The position numbers and the translations under genes were made by a program. Shown here piece after piece: positions 31,015-41,849 of a DNA stretch of 64,000 nt; the first letter of the stretch is position 1, and each line of letters starts with the position of its first letter. Below the pieces are notes generated by a model. The model had not been told where the DNA came from. It was given only the letters and a program-made list of their open reading frames with translations, and did no database searches. Origin of the DNA: Timema cristinae (Eukaryota; Arthropoda; Insecta; Phasmatodea; Timematidae); NCBI GenBank assembly GCA_039000515.1, contig JBCFYV010002255.1, positions 19,128,390 to 19,192,389 of the forward strand, written 5' to 3'.

Positions 31015-31849
31015 CCATACAAGGCAAAGTGGCATTTTGACATCGTTCATTAATTTGATTGAATATATGAGATACAACAATGTGTGATTAGTTAAATGAA
31101 ATAAATGTGTTATTGAAAGCTTTGAAGAGCATAACTAAGTTTGAAACTGCTGAGTTTTTTTTTTAAATAATTTGATGTAGGCTAATATATACGATGATTT
31201 TTGAAGGGCTCATTTTAAGGCTTTATCTCTTAGCAGAATCCTATCGTATTTAGGTAGGATAAAAGCAAGGTTACTATATAGAGGTTGCCTCGTTCGCTCG
31301 CGCATCGATTTGCGCACTACGTCACTCGTAGCCCGTTTACCGCTACAGTCCTCATAGTAGGTAGGCTATTTATGTGTATTGTACAGTCAGTTTATATGCG
31401 TGATGTTCGATGTTTTCATGAAATAGTCTCGTAATTATCAGTAATTTTCACAAATATTATATAGCTAATGTTTGGTTATTAATTCGTATTTGAGTCGTGT
31501 ACGTGTGTGCACCAGCGAGTGTGTATTTTTCTATGGCATGAGTTTTATTATTTTTCGAATGGTTTTAATGAAATTTATAAATATTACGAGCTATACATGG
31601 TAGGGCGCGGGAAGGTATCTAGTTTGGAAATAAAATAACTTTCTTTTGAAAACTCAAACCATTTATTTACTAACCATATTAAATATAGCTCAGTCTTGGA
31701 TTATGAAAATGGATATTCAATTTTTTTTTTAATAATCTCTTCAAGGTATCTACTTTTTTTTTCTATACACTGTTGTAGTCGTTGAACAAAAATGTTCATT
31801 ACTTTTTTTAAATTGCTGATGTGAAACAAAACTTTCTTTCAGCCTCAAC

Positions 31850-32165
31850 TTGAACAATATAAGGCTTAACCAAGATGGTGCCATGGTATATATTTCAAGA
31901 CAAAGCATAGCAGTTCTGCGTGAAATGTTTGTGGGTCGCTTGATCTCCTGGATTGGTAATGTGCAATGGCCTCCAATATTCCTGGAGCTGTCATATACTG
32001 ACTTTATCTTGTGGGGATAACTTAAAGAAAGAGAGAACTCATGGCGCATCACAATGCCTGGAAAATCTGAGGTTATAAATAGAGAGGAAATAGGAGGTTT
32101 TATACCAGAAATGTTACAAAAAGTAATAAACATCATTGTTCAACAACTACAACAATATATTTAAA
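31850..32165 (+). pseudogene. Mariner-like transposase remnant
   Basis: The plus strand reads YNIRLNQDGAMVYISRQSI, then VLREMFVGRLISWIGNVQW, PPIFLELSYTDFILWG, an in-frame stop, LKERENSW and, near the end, PEMLQKVINIIVQQLQQYI. The order QDGA...LREMF.GRLIS...W.P...D.F.LWG.LK matches the catalytic-domain second half of the same arthropod mariner-like family as 25645-25870. The aspartate motif region is degenerate and a stop interrupts it. The 128-codon minus-strand frame here is an antisense shadow. Confidence 0.65.
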
Positions 32166-32239
32166 AAAAACTGTAAACACCTCCAAGACATTGTTTAAAT
32201 AAATGGTACGGAACTCAAAACTCGTAATATATAGGAAAC

Positions 32240-33300
32240 TAAATAATCTACACTAGCAAACCCAAGAATATATTGCCCTATACCCATTTAAAACATTTTT
32301 TGAGTCCCGGTTTTAAAAGTTATAGTTTTATTTTTAAAGAACTAATGTCCTCATTTGTATATTTGGACCGATAAAAAAGATCAATATTGGGTCCACAAGG
32401 GTCAACACTTTGTATTAAAATTTCGACTTTCGGTTAAAATTTTCGACATTTTATTAGGTGTTGCAAATCTTCATGTCATCGCATTGCTATTAAATTCCTC
32501 ATTTATAAATTTTAACCAATAAAAAATGTAAATATTGACTATTGAGTCCAAAATAGAGAAAGATCATTGTTGGCAAACATTTCTCCTAAGAGGTTAAAGA
32601 AAAACTAACAAACACTTTGAGAAACTAACTTATATTTAATTACTCTATGGCATTGGAGAATTATTGCGATATAACTTAAGTAGTATCTCTTCACAACTAA
32701 AGCTCACAAAATTGTATTGATATATTTGCCAATATCTCAGAAACAGTTGGTTTTATAAAAATATATTTCATATAAAAGTTTTCTTATTTTTAATAGTACT
32801 ACAATTTAGCAATGAAAATTATTTAGTATCTCAAATACTTGCGGGGATACAGAAATTTCAGCTTCTGTAAAGTACCCTAAAAGTCCTTTTCATGGGAAAA
32901 TGAAAATATCCCGTTTATTTATAATCTTAATCAAAGCCTAGATACGAACTTTAATCAAAATCTTTTTTTTCCTTTATTAAATTACTCTTAATTTTAAGTT
33001 TAAACATCCATCAACATTTCAGGTTAGTTTTTTTTAAGGTCGCAATACTTTCTTTACCTTTTGTGTTCGAAAAGTTAAAAAATATAAATATTTACGTATA
33101 GCTTGAAAGTTATTGGTTTTATAAAATTATACTTTGAATAAAATATTTGCAATATAAATAAATCTACATATTTGTAATGATAAATAATTTAAAATCTCAA
33201 CTAGTTCCGGAGATATGATAAAAAAAAATTATTTACGTATCAGACCGGAGCCCTTAAAGTCAGTTTATCGAAATATTGAGAGAAGCCATTTTGTTTGGAA
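32240..33300 (+). repeat. Long dispersed repeat, copy 3
   Basis: GGGTCAACACTTTGTATTAA, TTATAAATTTTAACCAATAA and ATTTCTCCTAAGAGGTTAAA match 18700-18905. The right GAGAAAGTA end is degenerate. It lies wholly inside the 2.4-kb element with terminal inverted repeats. Confidence 0.55.
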
Positions 33301-33859
33301 TATTTATGAATAAAATTAATTCAATTTTAAATTTACTTTGTCAATTATCTTAATTTTTTTCAAACTCGCTATGCGATAGATACTACCCTTACTCTGAGAG
33401 CAATATAAATTTGCGTAAAACTTTGATCTGTAAGTAAAAATGAATATTCTATATTTCATCGTATTTAATAATAATGTGAACAAAATACAAAATTTACGAA
33501 AACAGAAAAGCACACTAGGAAAGCTGTGTGTAGAAGTACGTAATTATTATATAATTACAAATTAATAATAGGCAGTAAATAAGTAAGAATAGTAGATGCT
33601 GTTAGTGGCTTGTCTAAGCGCCGGGCTACACGTGACGTCACAGCAGCGAGATTGGTGTCTACACAGTGCTTATGGGAACGAGGCAACCTCTATATAGTAA
33701 CCTTGGGATAAAAGACCTTCCTAAAGGGAATTTCTACTTCCGTTCTATATAGCCGTTTATCAAACCATTATACTAATTTATGGTAGTATTCTGGTACGAA
33801 ATAAAGCCTTGCAGATTGGGATTCCTACTAAAATCAGGGTTTATTAGATACCGTAATCC

Positions 33860-34245
33860 CTACAAGCCTATAACCCAAATTATCGTTTGAACGTAGGACT
33901 ACTATACAAAGTACGTCATTCTAACAAATGTAATATAGTTTTTAGCTGACTTGTTTCATTATAGTGATCGAACTGTACACATACTATGGTTTCTGAAAGC
34001 AATATACAAGATTAAAGCAAACTTAAGAAAAAGTAATTTAATCATACTTTCTAAAAGCCTATAACCTAATAGATCGTTTGAACGTATGGCAAATACACAA
34101 AGTTTGTCATTCAAACAAATGTAATCAAGTTTTAAGATACCTTATTAATTATATTTATCGAACTTTCAATATAATATCCTTTTTGAAACCTATACACAAG
34201 CTAATAACCAACTTTAAATATAAGTTAGTCTTGGCAGCTGTAAAC
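33860..34245 (+). repeat. Diverged ~190-bp tandem duplication
   Basis: AAGCCTATAACC, ATCGTTTGAACGTA, CAAAGT and AACAAATGTAAT recur in the same order 191 bp apart, starting at 33864 and 34055. Divergence is substantial, so it is an old duplication or the edge of a satellite-like unit. Confidence 0.65.
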
Positions 34246-36540
34246 AACATGGATGGTAGTTACCTATTTAAATATATTAAAGATTGTATTCGTATTTGTA
34301 CAGTATAACCTGTAAAATTGAATTATATATCCTTTAATGTAAATGATTCTTCAGGCAAGTTTGGTATAATACTTCACTATTTTCAAATAATAACACTTTT
34401 ATTCATCAGAGACAGGTTTTCGCATAAGCACATTGGAAGAAGCCGTTAAATACTTCCCCCCACAACGTAGCAGACGATAAACTTGAGCGTCACGCTTTGG
34501 ACCTTGGCAATGCGTAAGCTTATGTCCATCCAGTATAATATAGAGATCACTGCAGTGCATTCGTATTTGAATGATTACTCGAAATTTTTCGCGGTGACGA
34601 TAGGGGACAAAGTGACATAGTTTCCTGCTAATAATTACAAAATGTCCCTCTTATGAGAGAATGAAGATTTGTGAACAATGCTTAGCTTTGAAGCCATTAT
34701 AAAATGACCAAAACGGCTTTTTCGACGCAGTTTTTAAATATAATTTAATTTTCCAACAATGTTCAGTATTAGGAACTTCTATTAACTCTTATCTCCATTA
34801 ATGTTTAATCTGAAATGATCCACGTGCAATAGTTTTGGTGTAAATTTATTATTTCTAGCAGACTGTAACACGGTCTAAGGCGTCACTCCCGTATTAGACT
34901 GACCTACTGATAACGGGGTTCTAATCCTGGTCGGGTCCACTGAGGTGTGTTCAACTTGTAACTAAAATAAGTCAATTGTCTTCCATTTAAATGGGTAACT
35001 AAGATAACAGCTGTGGCTTAATTATTTTGGAGTTCACTACAAGTGTAGTTCCAGATGCTAATAACCTGATTTGTGATTTAAACAGATGTAAAACATAAAA
35101 TAAACATAACTTATTGATGATTCTGATTCATATAAAAATGTTTGTACATAACAGTACACTTAATTTTAATTATCATTTTTGTATATCAATTTGTTTCTAA
35201 TTTCAAATTCATTACAGAGGAAGTCTAGTGAACTCGTTCGCACAAAAATATGTGTGCAAACTTTCATATAATGAGATTAAACGTGTTTATATATAAACAA
35301 AATATTTCCTCAAATCTGTGTATGAAATGGATGCCCTTTCAATGCAGAAATTCCGGATTATTTGCAAGCCGAAATATTGTAAGGACTAATTTGTGAAAGT
35401 CGATCATAGTTAATCTTCAGATTAGTCAGGGCTTATTTCAAAATACGGGTTGAACTGGCTAGGGGGCAGAGCCTGGAAAATTAGTTCCGAGTAATACCTT
35501 GTTATTAACCGGGCCAGCCGCGTGAATGGCAGGCCTAACTCTGATTTAGTACACTAGGGGTTCTAGTCCAATATACTGTATTTTTTTATTTTATATTACA
35601 TCGGTTCTTATAACCTATTCACCTGTCTATATATTTACACAACTGTATAGGGATCAGAAAGGGAGAATTTTAGGTAAATCTACCCTTTAACAGGAAGAGT
35701 AGATAAACTTAGGTAAAAAAGCACCCTTAGTACACCCAGTTCGTATTTGAAATACAAACCCCCCATCCTAATACCAGAAAAAACAGCCTAGGTGGGTCAA
35801 CCAACCAATGCTCTGCATGTAGTGCTATTTTTCTTAACAAAAATAGAGCTTAGTTTTCTACTATTTATTTAAATTTTTGATAAACTAAAAATATGAATTT
35901 ATCCATCACTTGTTTTAATGGCGCGTGAACACTTAAGCCTGTCATTAGCACAAGGCACGCTTAAGGCAGCCACCTCGGTCAATGAGAAAGTATCAATCGC
36001 TGTCAGACTACACGATTTAAAATACAATGGTCTGTGTAGTTTTCTGGAACCACTTCTCTACTCTATCTAAGCTTTTGCCCTTTGCCTACAACCACCCTTT
36101 GTTATGTCAATCAGAAAGATGGGAAATAAAACTACGCAATTTCTTATCTCAAAGTAAATATTAAAGCTCGCTGATAGTTCTCAAATATCTTAAACTTTTC
36201 TGTTGTGATCTTAAAAGAAAAAATGCACAGTATTTGTTAGAGGAAGGCTAAATCTAGAATTTTTTTTTATTCATCAAGCCTAGTCTCATAGCTACGCAAA
36301 TATTAAAAAGTCGTTTAAAATGAGCATATGTCACATTTTCCCACATTATTTTTATATTATTAAAATTATTAAACATGTAGGTTTGTTAAGGAAAAAGAGC
36401 CCTGTTGTAATCATTCGAGTTTATTTTGGCGTAAAACATATTTTGAAATAACTCATCGTACAGTTAAATATTGCGTTCTAGCTGATTGTCTGCGTGTTGA
36501 TTTCTTGCTTACCAAGTTGGCCCCCTTAAGTACTTAATAA
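34246..36540. other. Mostly unassigned AT-rich sequence
   Basis: Two SINE C remnants are visible: plus strand 34868-34950 (GTCTAAGGCGTCACTCCCG) and minus strand 35640-35790. No exon, hairpin element or terminal repeat was recognised elsewhere. A 76-codon frame at 34078-34308 lies on the old duplication and is not considered coding. Confidence 0.45.
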
Positions 36541-36547
36541 AACATCA

Positions 36548-36700
36548 TATTCTGAAAATTGAAAAATGAAACCTGGACACGGGAATAGAACCCGGGACCT
36601 TCGGCTTAGTACGCCAATGCTCTTATCACTGAGCTATCCAGGATTCGTCCCGTGCCCATGGTCATTCTTCACTCATATTTTAAGGCAGAGTCTGTAATGG
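36548..36700 (-). mobile_element. tRNA-headed SINE with intact 73-nt cloverleaf
   Basis: At 36643-36571 the minus strand folds as a tRNA. The acceptor is TCCTGGA/TCCAGGT (6 of 7 pairs), the D arm GCTC...GAGC, and the anticodon stem TTGGC/GCCGA with loop GTACTAA (anticodon position ACT). A T arm follows. Its flanks (GGGCACGGGACGAATCC before, CATTTTTCAATTTTCAG after) are shared with the copy at 36980, so it is a repeat and not a single-copy tRNA gene. ACT is not a usual anticodon. Confidence 0.6.
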
Positions 36701-36844
36701 ACGTGTGTAAGTCGTCAGCTTATAAACATGTGATTATATAAGATCACAGCCATCAGACAACGCAGCCACCTGCGACTCGGTAGTTTGCAATGTATTTAAG
36801 CCAATTGACAATTATATTATAATTGTACTGGATTGCATATATTA

Positions 36845-37139
36845 ATGAATCAGATAGCCGAAGCTATCATCTATGCATTTTAGTGAGGCTAGCACCTCTT
36901 AGATATCATATCCTGAAAATTGAAAAATGACACCTGGACACGGGAATGAAGTGATGAATGACCCTGGGCACGGGACGAATCCTGGATAGCTCAGTGGTAA
37001 GAGCATTGGCGTACTAAGCCGAAGGTCCCGGGTTTGATTCCCGTGTCGAGGTGTCATTTTTCAATTTTCAGAATATGATATCTAAGTGGTGATTGCCTCA
37101 CTAAAATGCATAGATGATAGCTTCGGCTATCTGATTCAT
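36845..37139. mobile_element. Foldback element with a central tRNA-like sequence
   Basis: The arms of about 105 bp are inverted copies: ATGAATCAGATAGCCGAAGC at 36845, and its complement ending at 37139. Each arm starts with its own small palindrome, GATAGCCGAAGCTATC. The left arm runs inward to the 3' part of a tRNA-like sequence in reverse (ACACCTGGACACGGGAAT). The right side keeps a complete 73-nt cloverleaf at 36980-37052. It is best explained by inverted duplication involving a tRNA-headed SINE. Confidence 0.75.
36980..37052 (+). ncRNA. tRNA-like cloverleaf (SINE head or pseudo-tRNA)
   Basis: It has the same fold as the copy at 36571-36643: D arm GCTCAGTGGTAAGAGC, anticodon stem TTGGC/GCCGA, loop GTACTAA, T-loop region GGGTTTGATTCCC. 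The acceptor here is weaker (TCCTGGA with TCGAGGT). The A and B boxes look usable. With an ACT anticodon and repeat flanks it is probably not a functional decoder. Confidence 0.5.
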
Positions 37140-37219
37140 TCATAAAACATGTTAAGGATGAAACGTTTGAATAATACAAATGTATTTTGTTCTGTAAACA
37201 ATGATAATATATGATTATA

Positions 37220-37465
37220 CAGAGTGTCCCACGGAAAAGTAGCCTACCTCCTATATCCTCAGTAGGCGCCTCACTCTGAATTGGAGGTCAATCCCCTTCC
37301 ACCCATATTGTGACATGAAGGATGAGCAAGTTAACTGCTTGTCTAAGGCTTTATTGACTCATTCTTCATGTCACAATATGGGGGAAAGGGGCTTGACCTC
37401 CTCCAATTCAGAGTGAGGCGCCTGCTGGATATAGGAGGCGGGCTACTTTTCCGTGGGCCATCCTG
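37220..37465. mobile_element. 246-bp hairpin MITE with TA duplication
   Basis: The left arm CAGAGTGTCCCACGGAAAAG and inverted right arm CAGGATGGCCCACGGAAAAG stay complementary for about 110 bp with few differences. They leave a short central loop near 37330-37350. TA dinucleotides flank both ends (37218-37219, 37466-37467). The ends suggest the Tc1/mariner superfamily. There is no coding sequence. Confidence 0.85.
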
Positions 37466-37467
37466 TA

Positions 37468-37606
37468 TTATTAGTGGTATTTTATAGGTATTGATAATAT
37501 CTATCAAATATTACACCTGCAGATAAAATTACCTGACGTATCAAGTGAAAGTAGACCTGGTAACTTTTCGAGCAGTCCGATAAAAATATTCCTATGAGAA
37601 TTGGAC
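37468..37606 (+). mobile_element. MITE of the TACAGTCCAAT family, right part
   Basis: TACACCTGCAGATAAAATTA, CTGACGTATCAAGTGAAAG and the end ATGAGAATTGGACTGTATA match the family. It abuts the hairpin MITE, which has probably inserted into it. Confidence 0.6.
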
Positions 37607-39220
37607 TGTATAATGTATTTAAATTCATGGTAATAGTTTGAAGTGTTTTTGGTCCTAGCTTGAAAATTAGATGCCGTTAACTTGATCATGTTTTTAAAGA
37701 AATCCACGTTAAATCCCCTATTTTAAAAATATCGAATTAAAATGACATCAAATCTTCAATAAGTAATTTATAAATTTTATAGGATTTTTTAATAAATTTG
37801 TAAAATAGACAAGTCTTTTTTTTTATTCGTCCCATTCTTCATAACTATTTGCGGTTGATAGAAAAAAAAAGGTAAATATAATCTCGTGTTCTTCGTTAGT
37901 AGGATAAAAGATTCATTTACTTTATTTTTTTCATCACTTCCATTTTTCTTATTAACTGTTTATATTATTGTTATTTCCCATTTAGTTATACCAGTCGCAA
38001 GAGTCCTATATACGCCTTTTACATGCAGCAAATAATTTAAAAATTTGTAAAAAATACCCAATGTACTTACTGATTAGTTTGTATGCAGCATGGAATGTTC
38101 GAATCAACAGAATTCGAAAAAAATATCAACTCAAGAGATTCCAAACAAAATATTGTGTTTGCAAATTTTGTATTTGAATATTTAGAGGTATCATTCTGTG
38201 GATTTTATATTGTTAGTTCACCACATTTTACATACATACTATTATTATGGGTCTATTATTTTATTAATAAATAAACGCATGCCAATTTTATTTTACTCCC
38301 CTCCAAAAATATGTATGTTGATATTTAAATGGTATTAATAAATTTTTTTTAAATATTATTTAGGAATAGCTAGGAAAATATAATTCACTTATAATTTGAA
38401 TAAAGTATTTTATTTTTTTATTCAAATTAAAACTGAATTATAATTTCATAGCTATTATCATTTAGTTCCTTATTAAATTATTAAGAGCTCTTCAAAAATA
38501 TATATTTGTTCACATAATATATCAATATTTTCTTTTTCTTTCACAATCTTTTGAAGAATCGAAGGCTATTGTGGTTGTTGAAGTCGAAGCGAAGGAGATT
38601 TGATCCTCATCTCCAATTTCAACATTTTGAAACCCCACACACCACTAAAAAGTATGAACATACATCCCAAGATAATATTAATGAAAACGTTACCTATATA
38701 ATATTTCGTATAAAATTGTTCATAAGTTTATAATTTATTTCTATTCATCATAATTTTAAATCATTATTAGGAATATTTTGAATAATATAATATTTAGGCC
38801 TCAGGCCAAATGTGACTTTGAGGTCAACACCTGCGAGAAACAATTACGCAACCCATCGTACACCAGTGTAGGAAAAGTCGCGGGAACTTCTAGTGACGTG
38901 AATTCAACGATATTAAAAAAACTGGCTAATAATATTTATTTAATGAATAGCGGGAAAATAACACATTTACATTAGATTTGATTTTAAAAAAAATCTACCC
39001 TTTCTTCCAAAAAACAGCACCCAAATAAATATAAAATAAATACTTACGTAGAGACGACAGTAGAAGGACGCGCTTAAAAAAAATATTAAACCTTATGAAT
39101 ATAAAATATAAGACAATAATAAATTGACGTCACAAAACCAGATGAACAATTGTATAATAATTATAAGGACAGCATTTTTTTTTATAAATCCGGACAATTA
39201 GTTTTTTAGTATATTTATCA
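37607..39220. other. Very AT-rich, no gene recognised
   Basis: Only short frames without domains occur (for example 38083-38274, 38551-38733, 38778-38975). No repeat termini are visible. It could be upstream regulatory or intergenic sequence for the gene beginning near 40.5 kb. Confidence 0.45.
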
Positions 39221-39500
39221 TCTATAATAATAAAAGGAAGTGTTTGTCTGTGTATGTGTGTGTTTGTGTGCGATGCCCAGACAAATCTACGGCACACAGA
39301 GATCTGAAATTTTTGACGTCTCAAAATGAAATTAGCACCATGGAAAGGTGGGAGGGGGTGCGCTTATATAATTCTTATACCACAGTGGAACAAGGGGAGT
39401 GCCATGTGGGATTGCTAGAATATTATAGAGGAACTTTAATTGTCATTTCACGTGATATAACGTTTGGCGAAGTCCAGTTAAAAATGATTTTTCTCTAACT
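39221..39500 (+). mobile_element. Possible Helitron 5' end
   Basis: TCTATAATAATAAAAGGAAG follows an A and leads to a TGTCTGTGTATGTGTGTG run, a design frequent at insect Helitron 5' ends. No CTAG-type 3' end was located. The 84-codon frame through it has no recognised domain. Confidence 0.4.
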
Positions 39501-39712
39501 AAAAAAATACTAGTTTTGGAAGTACTTGGTTAAAAACCAATACTTATGGGTGTACAACCGCCTGTTCTTTATGACAACAGAACATCAACTCAGGAAACAG
39601 TACTGTCATGAAAATAAGAAGAAAAATAATTCAGTCACTTTACTTATAACATACCACTCACATCAGTATAAATATTTAATTTGAGTCATTAAGACTATAA
39701 TATTAGTTTCAG

Positions 39713-39988
39713 GGTCTGGCGGTCTAGGGGTAAGGTGTCAGACTTCTGTGCTGGCGGCCGGGTTCAATCCTCGGTCCCGGCACAGATTTATCTTCTTGCC
39801 AAACCCTTCCTTCATCTCTGACAAGACGTGTATTAATCACAACTTGTGAATGTGAGGAATGCCAGGCCTCCACATGGTTCGATTCCACGTTAAACTGTAG
39901 TCCTTCATTTCATCAACAATCACCCTACCATTACACATTAGCGTAAGTGCATATAACCCGAACGGGTAGTAAGACGCGGTGCTAATAA
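39713..39988 (+). mobile_element. SINE family B with small internal duplication
   Basis: Head GTCTGGCGGTCTAGGGGTAA to tail AACCCGAACGGGTAGTAAG. Near 39828 the extra segment GTATTAATCACAACTT is inserted next to ACAAGAC, also seen in the copy at 45200. This marks a subfamily. Several single-base losses occur. Confidence 0.85.
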
Positions 39989-40249
39989 TAATTCTATGAT
40001 TATTTATTTTTAATTCATTATGTTTGACTTGTGGAGATACTCCATTTATTCATAATTGTAGGATGTTAGTCAACCTTGAACGCGGAGGTTACTTCCCAAA
40101 ATTACAATTTTTTTCGTGTCAAGAATTTATTAAAACCTAAAGCATTTATTAGCACTTGGATTGCAGGTCTATTCTGAGTATCACACGTTTGTATATTAGT
40201 TTATTAGTAAATATATTATGTCGCGTGATGTATTGCGGTAATTTGTGTT

Positions 40250-40944
40250 AAAGGACTTAGAAAAACTTTAATTTAAGTTTCATTAAACGCTTCGCTGCGC
40301 CCTCCCCCGCCAACCCTAACCGTTTGTCGGTAGCTTTACCCCTTCCTCTTCTCATTTCGATGTAATTTGCCTTGGCCGAGTCGGTAACAGCTGTTACACA
40401 CAGGCTCAACGTCTGATGCTGCGACCTAGCGGCGTTTTTACGAACCCGCGGTAGCACCGTGCGATTATTCTACCCCCACTACTCGTCAGACGTTAGATCG
40501 AAGTCGAACGATCCGGTGTGTGTTTGTACGAGTTGGCGGAATAGTTTCTTTTTTATTTTTATTTTTTTTCAAACCTGCAATTCGAGCGCATGTGGCGGTT
40601 GAGAGGTGTTTTTTTTCCCCCAAAACCCCACGCATATTTCTGTTTTGTTTGTATAGGAAGTGATTTATAGTGTTTGTGTTCTTTGGAATATAGTGTATAT
40701 TTTTATTGTGTTTTTCGACTCTTTAATAAAAAAAAACATTTTTTTAAAATACTAACCATTAACTTTAGAAATATTTGGAATGTTTTTTCTGTATACTTTG
40801 CTGTAAAGTATTATAAGTTTGTGTTTTTATTATTACCCGTGTGTTAAGTTCGATAAATAAATAGCCATCGAGGTGCAAATAAAATAAAAGTATTTATGTT
40901 TATATTTTTATGTACAGTGAAAATAATATTATCGGTACATTGTT
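40250..40944 (+). promoter_or_regulatory. Putative promoter and 5' leader of the exon at 40945
   Basis: GC content rises at 40290-40520 against very AT-rich flanks. TCAGAC (A at 40488) is a possible initiator, with only a weak downstream-element match near 40515. No TATA box is at the expected place, so dispersed initiation is possible. The following 450 bp are T/A-rich and contain several stops, as expected of an untranslated leader. TAA at 40924-40926 is the last in-frame stop before the ATG. Confidence 0.45.
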
Positions 40945-41249
40945 ATGGACGGTATGCGTTTCGGCGGCGGGGAAAGTAATAATAATAATAATAATTCCTC
41001 TCCGAAACAAAAACAACAACGACGCGTTTTGAATAACCTGTCGGAATCTGCCAGTTGGCGGCACAGCTGGCATTTCACGTCTTACCTGTCTGAAGTACCG
41101 GGGAGTCCGCTTTATGCCTCGGCTCTGAGCTGGCAGTCACAACTAGTGTCCAGCGGCGATTCGGGAAACCTCAACGAAAACTTCCCCGTCGATAAAACCG
41201 TTGGCTCCGTCAAGAAAACCAGACACACAAGATCTCACTCCGGTACAAA
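40945..41249 (+). CDS. First coding exon of an unidentified gene
   Basis: The frame starts ATGGACGGTATG with G at -3 and +4, a favourable start context, 18 bp after an in-frame stop. It encodes 101 codons plus two bases: MDGMRFGGGE, a short Asn run (AAT repeats), a basic segment PKQKQQRR, and then NNLSESASWRHSWHFTSYLS and SPLYASALSWQSQLV. It ends in a basic TRSHSG stretch. AAA|GTAAGT at 41248-41255 is a near-consensus splice donor, leaving phase 2. Third-position variety and many CpGs contrast with the surrounding repeats. There is no signal peptide or membrane segment. It is not recognised as a known family. A nuclear, cytoplasmic or signalling protein N-terminus is possible, but I do not assign a function. 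Later exons were not found. Confidence 0.7.
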
Positions 41250-41649
41250 GTAAGTGGTGCATACTTTGTTATGTAGAAAGGTGTGTGTTGAGTTTCAACA
41301 GTTTATCTGCCCACGATTGATAACGCATACAAAATTAGTACCTTTTACATTTTTTTATGAGAAGTCTATTTTTAACTTTGCTGTTCTATGGCGTTACTAG
41401 AAATAGATTGGACTTCTGATTAATGGGAGATTGGGGTTCTAATACTGGCCGGGTATACTGAGGTGTTTTTACCGAAAGGGTTTTTTCCCTTATTCTCTTC
41501 ATTCAAATATTGTAACGTTTTCTTTAGCCGACGAAAAAATAACTTATAGACTTTGAATATGGTCTAAAGCGTAGAACTTGGAACATTTTGAAAAAAAAAA
41601 TGTTTTATTCCATTTTGGATTTTTTTTCTGTTGCGTCTTGTTCAGTTTG
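41250..41649 (+). other. Start of putative intron 1, with a SINE C fragment
   Basis: The GTAAGT donor opens the interval. A plus-strand family C piece (GATTAATGGGAGATTGGGGT, GCCGGGTATACTGAGG) lies at about 41392-41500. No acceptor/exon pair was recognised. Confidence 0.4.
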
Positions 41650-41849
41650 TATGCAAATGATAATCACTCTAATGGGGTAAGAATGAAGAAGGAAGTATTT
41701 TAGAGGTAAACTAATTGCATTTGCTTGGAAGGAGAATGGGAAACCATTGTTGGGAAAAATACCACCTTCAGTAGACCTGACCGGGATTCGAACCCTGATC
41801 TCCCCGTTATTTAAGCAGGCAAGTCTAACATGAAATTGACACCTTAGAG

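Larger units (their letters stand above)
31266..33705. mobile_element. 2.4-kb element with 29-bp TIRs and 9-bp TSD
   Basis: Perfect 29-bp inverted ends begin CAAGGTTACTATATAGAGGT. They are flanked by GGATAAAAG at 31257-31265 and 33706-33714, perfect over 9 bp (or 8 bp GATAAAAG). Weaker pairing extends further in (CGTCAC...GTAGCCCG near both ends). The interior holds a decayed mariner-like transposase piece and a copy of the GAGAAAGTA dispersed repeat, and no gene matching its own ends. An 8-9 bp duplication suggests hAT, P or Mutator-like, which I cannot separate. Confidence 0.8.

Noticed and set aside
31750..32136. 128-codon minus-strand frame
   Set aside because: The plus strand at the same place encodes recognisable mariner-like transposase text, so the minus frame is a shadow.
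36571..37052. Two tRNA genes in inverted orientation
   Set aside because: The cloverleafs fold, but they share non-tRNA flanks with each other, have an unusual ACT anticodon and acceptor mismatches, and sit in repeats. They are annotated as SINE-derived.
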